This document shows positions 62,445 through 64,000 of a stretch of 64,000 bases of DNA, one piece after another. Source of the DNA: Caballeronia sp. NK8. Its GTDB lineage: Bacteria > Pseudomonadota > Gammaproteobacteria > Burkholderiales > Burkholderiaceae. Made by a program: the position numbers and the translations under genes. Positions within the stretch are counted from its first letter, which is position 1, and every line of letters starts with the position of its first letter. Under the pieces are notes generated by a model that did not search any database, was not told the DNA's origin, and was given only the letters and a program-made list of their open reading frames with translations. Location of the stretch: contig NZ_AP024322.1 in NCBI RefSeq assembly GCF_018408855.1, positions 1,860,001 through 1,924,000 of the forward strand, in the 5' to 3' direction.

Positions 62445-64000
<1,556 letters not shown>

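Overview
The window is a stretch of GC-rich chromosome from a betaproteobacterium of the family Burkholderiaceae, most likely the Paraburkholderia/Caballeronia group. I base this on protein sequences and gene order (tpiA-secG; cysS-alkA-accA-tilS-lysC-tRNA-Ser; ftsB-eno; bamC-dapA; the mdc malonate cluster). The family is secure; the genus is a guess. Almost all of it is core housekeeping DNA. I see no prophage, transposase, CRISPR array, rRNA operon or plasmid function.

Layout. 1-5.2 kb (minus): secG (cut by the window edge), tpiA, a quinone oxidoreductase, pnp and rpsO. 5.3-7.3 kb: a branched-chain-amino-acid-type binding protein and a small lipoprotein. 7.3-9.1 kb: leuA, preceded by an unannotated leucine-rich leader peptide under a near-consensus promoter that appears to start transcription at the leader's own ATG. 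9.2-15.7 kb: an NlpC/P60 endopeptidase and the yejABEF peptide importer. 15.9-17.8 kb: fabI and two related small secreted His-rich proteins. 17.9-27.0 kb: malonate utilisation, made of a divergent MFS transporter, a GntR regulator and mdcABCDEGH; a ~606-bp interrupted palindrome sits between mdcB and mdcC. 27.1-28.4 kb: an M48 lipoprotein protease and an outer-membrane barrel. 28.7-35.6 kb (minus): tRNA-Ser(GCU), lysC, tilS, accA, an AlkA-type glycosylase with a histone-like tail, and cysS. 36-43.6 kb: a TPR protein, ppiA, ppiB, lpxH, cysE, trmJ, suhB, lplT and a DUF883 protein. 43.8-50.3 kb: mutS, a degenerate metallophosphoesterase-like secreted protein, slyD, roxA and an Ala/Ser-rich lipoprotein. 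50.4-59.5 kb (minus): an MBL hydrolase, bamC, dapA, a methyltransferase, trpS, a site-2-type protease, a YciO-type protein, a PHP phosphatase, an alpha/beta hydrolase and a DUF455 protein. 59.7-63.7 kb: a gamma carbonic anhydrase, hslO, a lipoprotein, ftsB and eno.

How the genes work together. The mdc genes encode a whole malonate decarboxylase: acyl carrier subunit MdcC, transferase MdcA, decarboxylase MdcDE, prosthetic-group enzymes MdcB and MdcG, and malonyl loading by MdcH. The MFS permease is the likely importer, since no MdcF or MdcLM carrier is present. lysC and dapA supply the aspartate/lysine branch, leuA leucine, and cysE with cysS cysteine and its tRNA. fabI and accA serve fatty-acid synthesis, lpxH lipid A, and bamC, lplT, ppiA and the M48 protease the envelope.

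The most interesting non-textbook signals are the apparently leaderless leucine attenuator upstream of leuA, the palindromic element inside the mdc operon, a long imperfect stem in the pnp leader resembling the RNase III target known from E. coli, an abrupt codon-usage change in the last ~320 bases of roxA, and the motif-degenerate phosphoesterase overlapping mutS.
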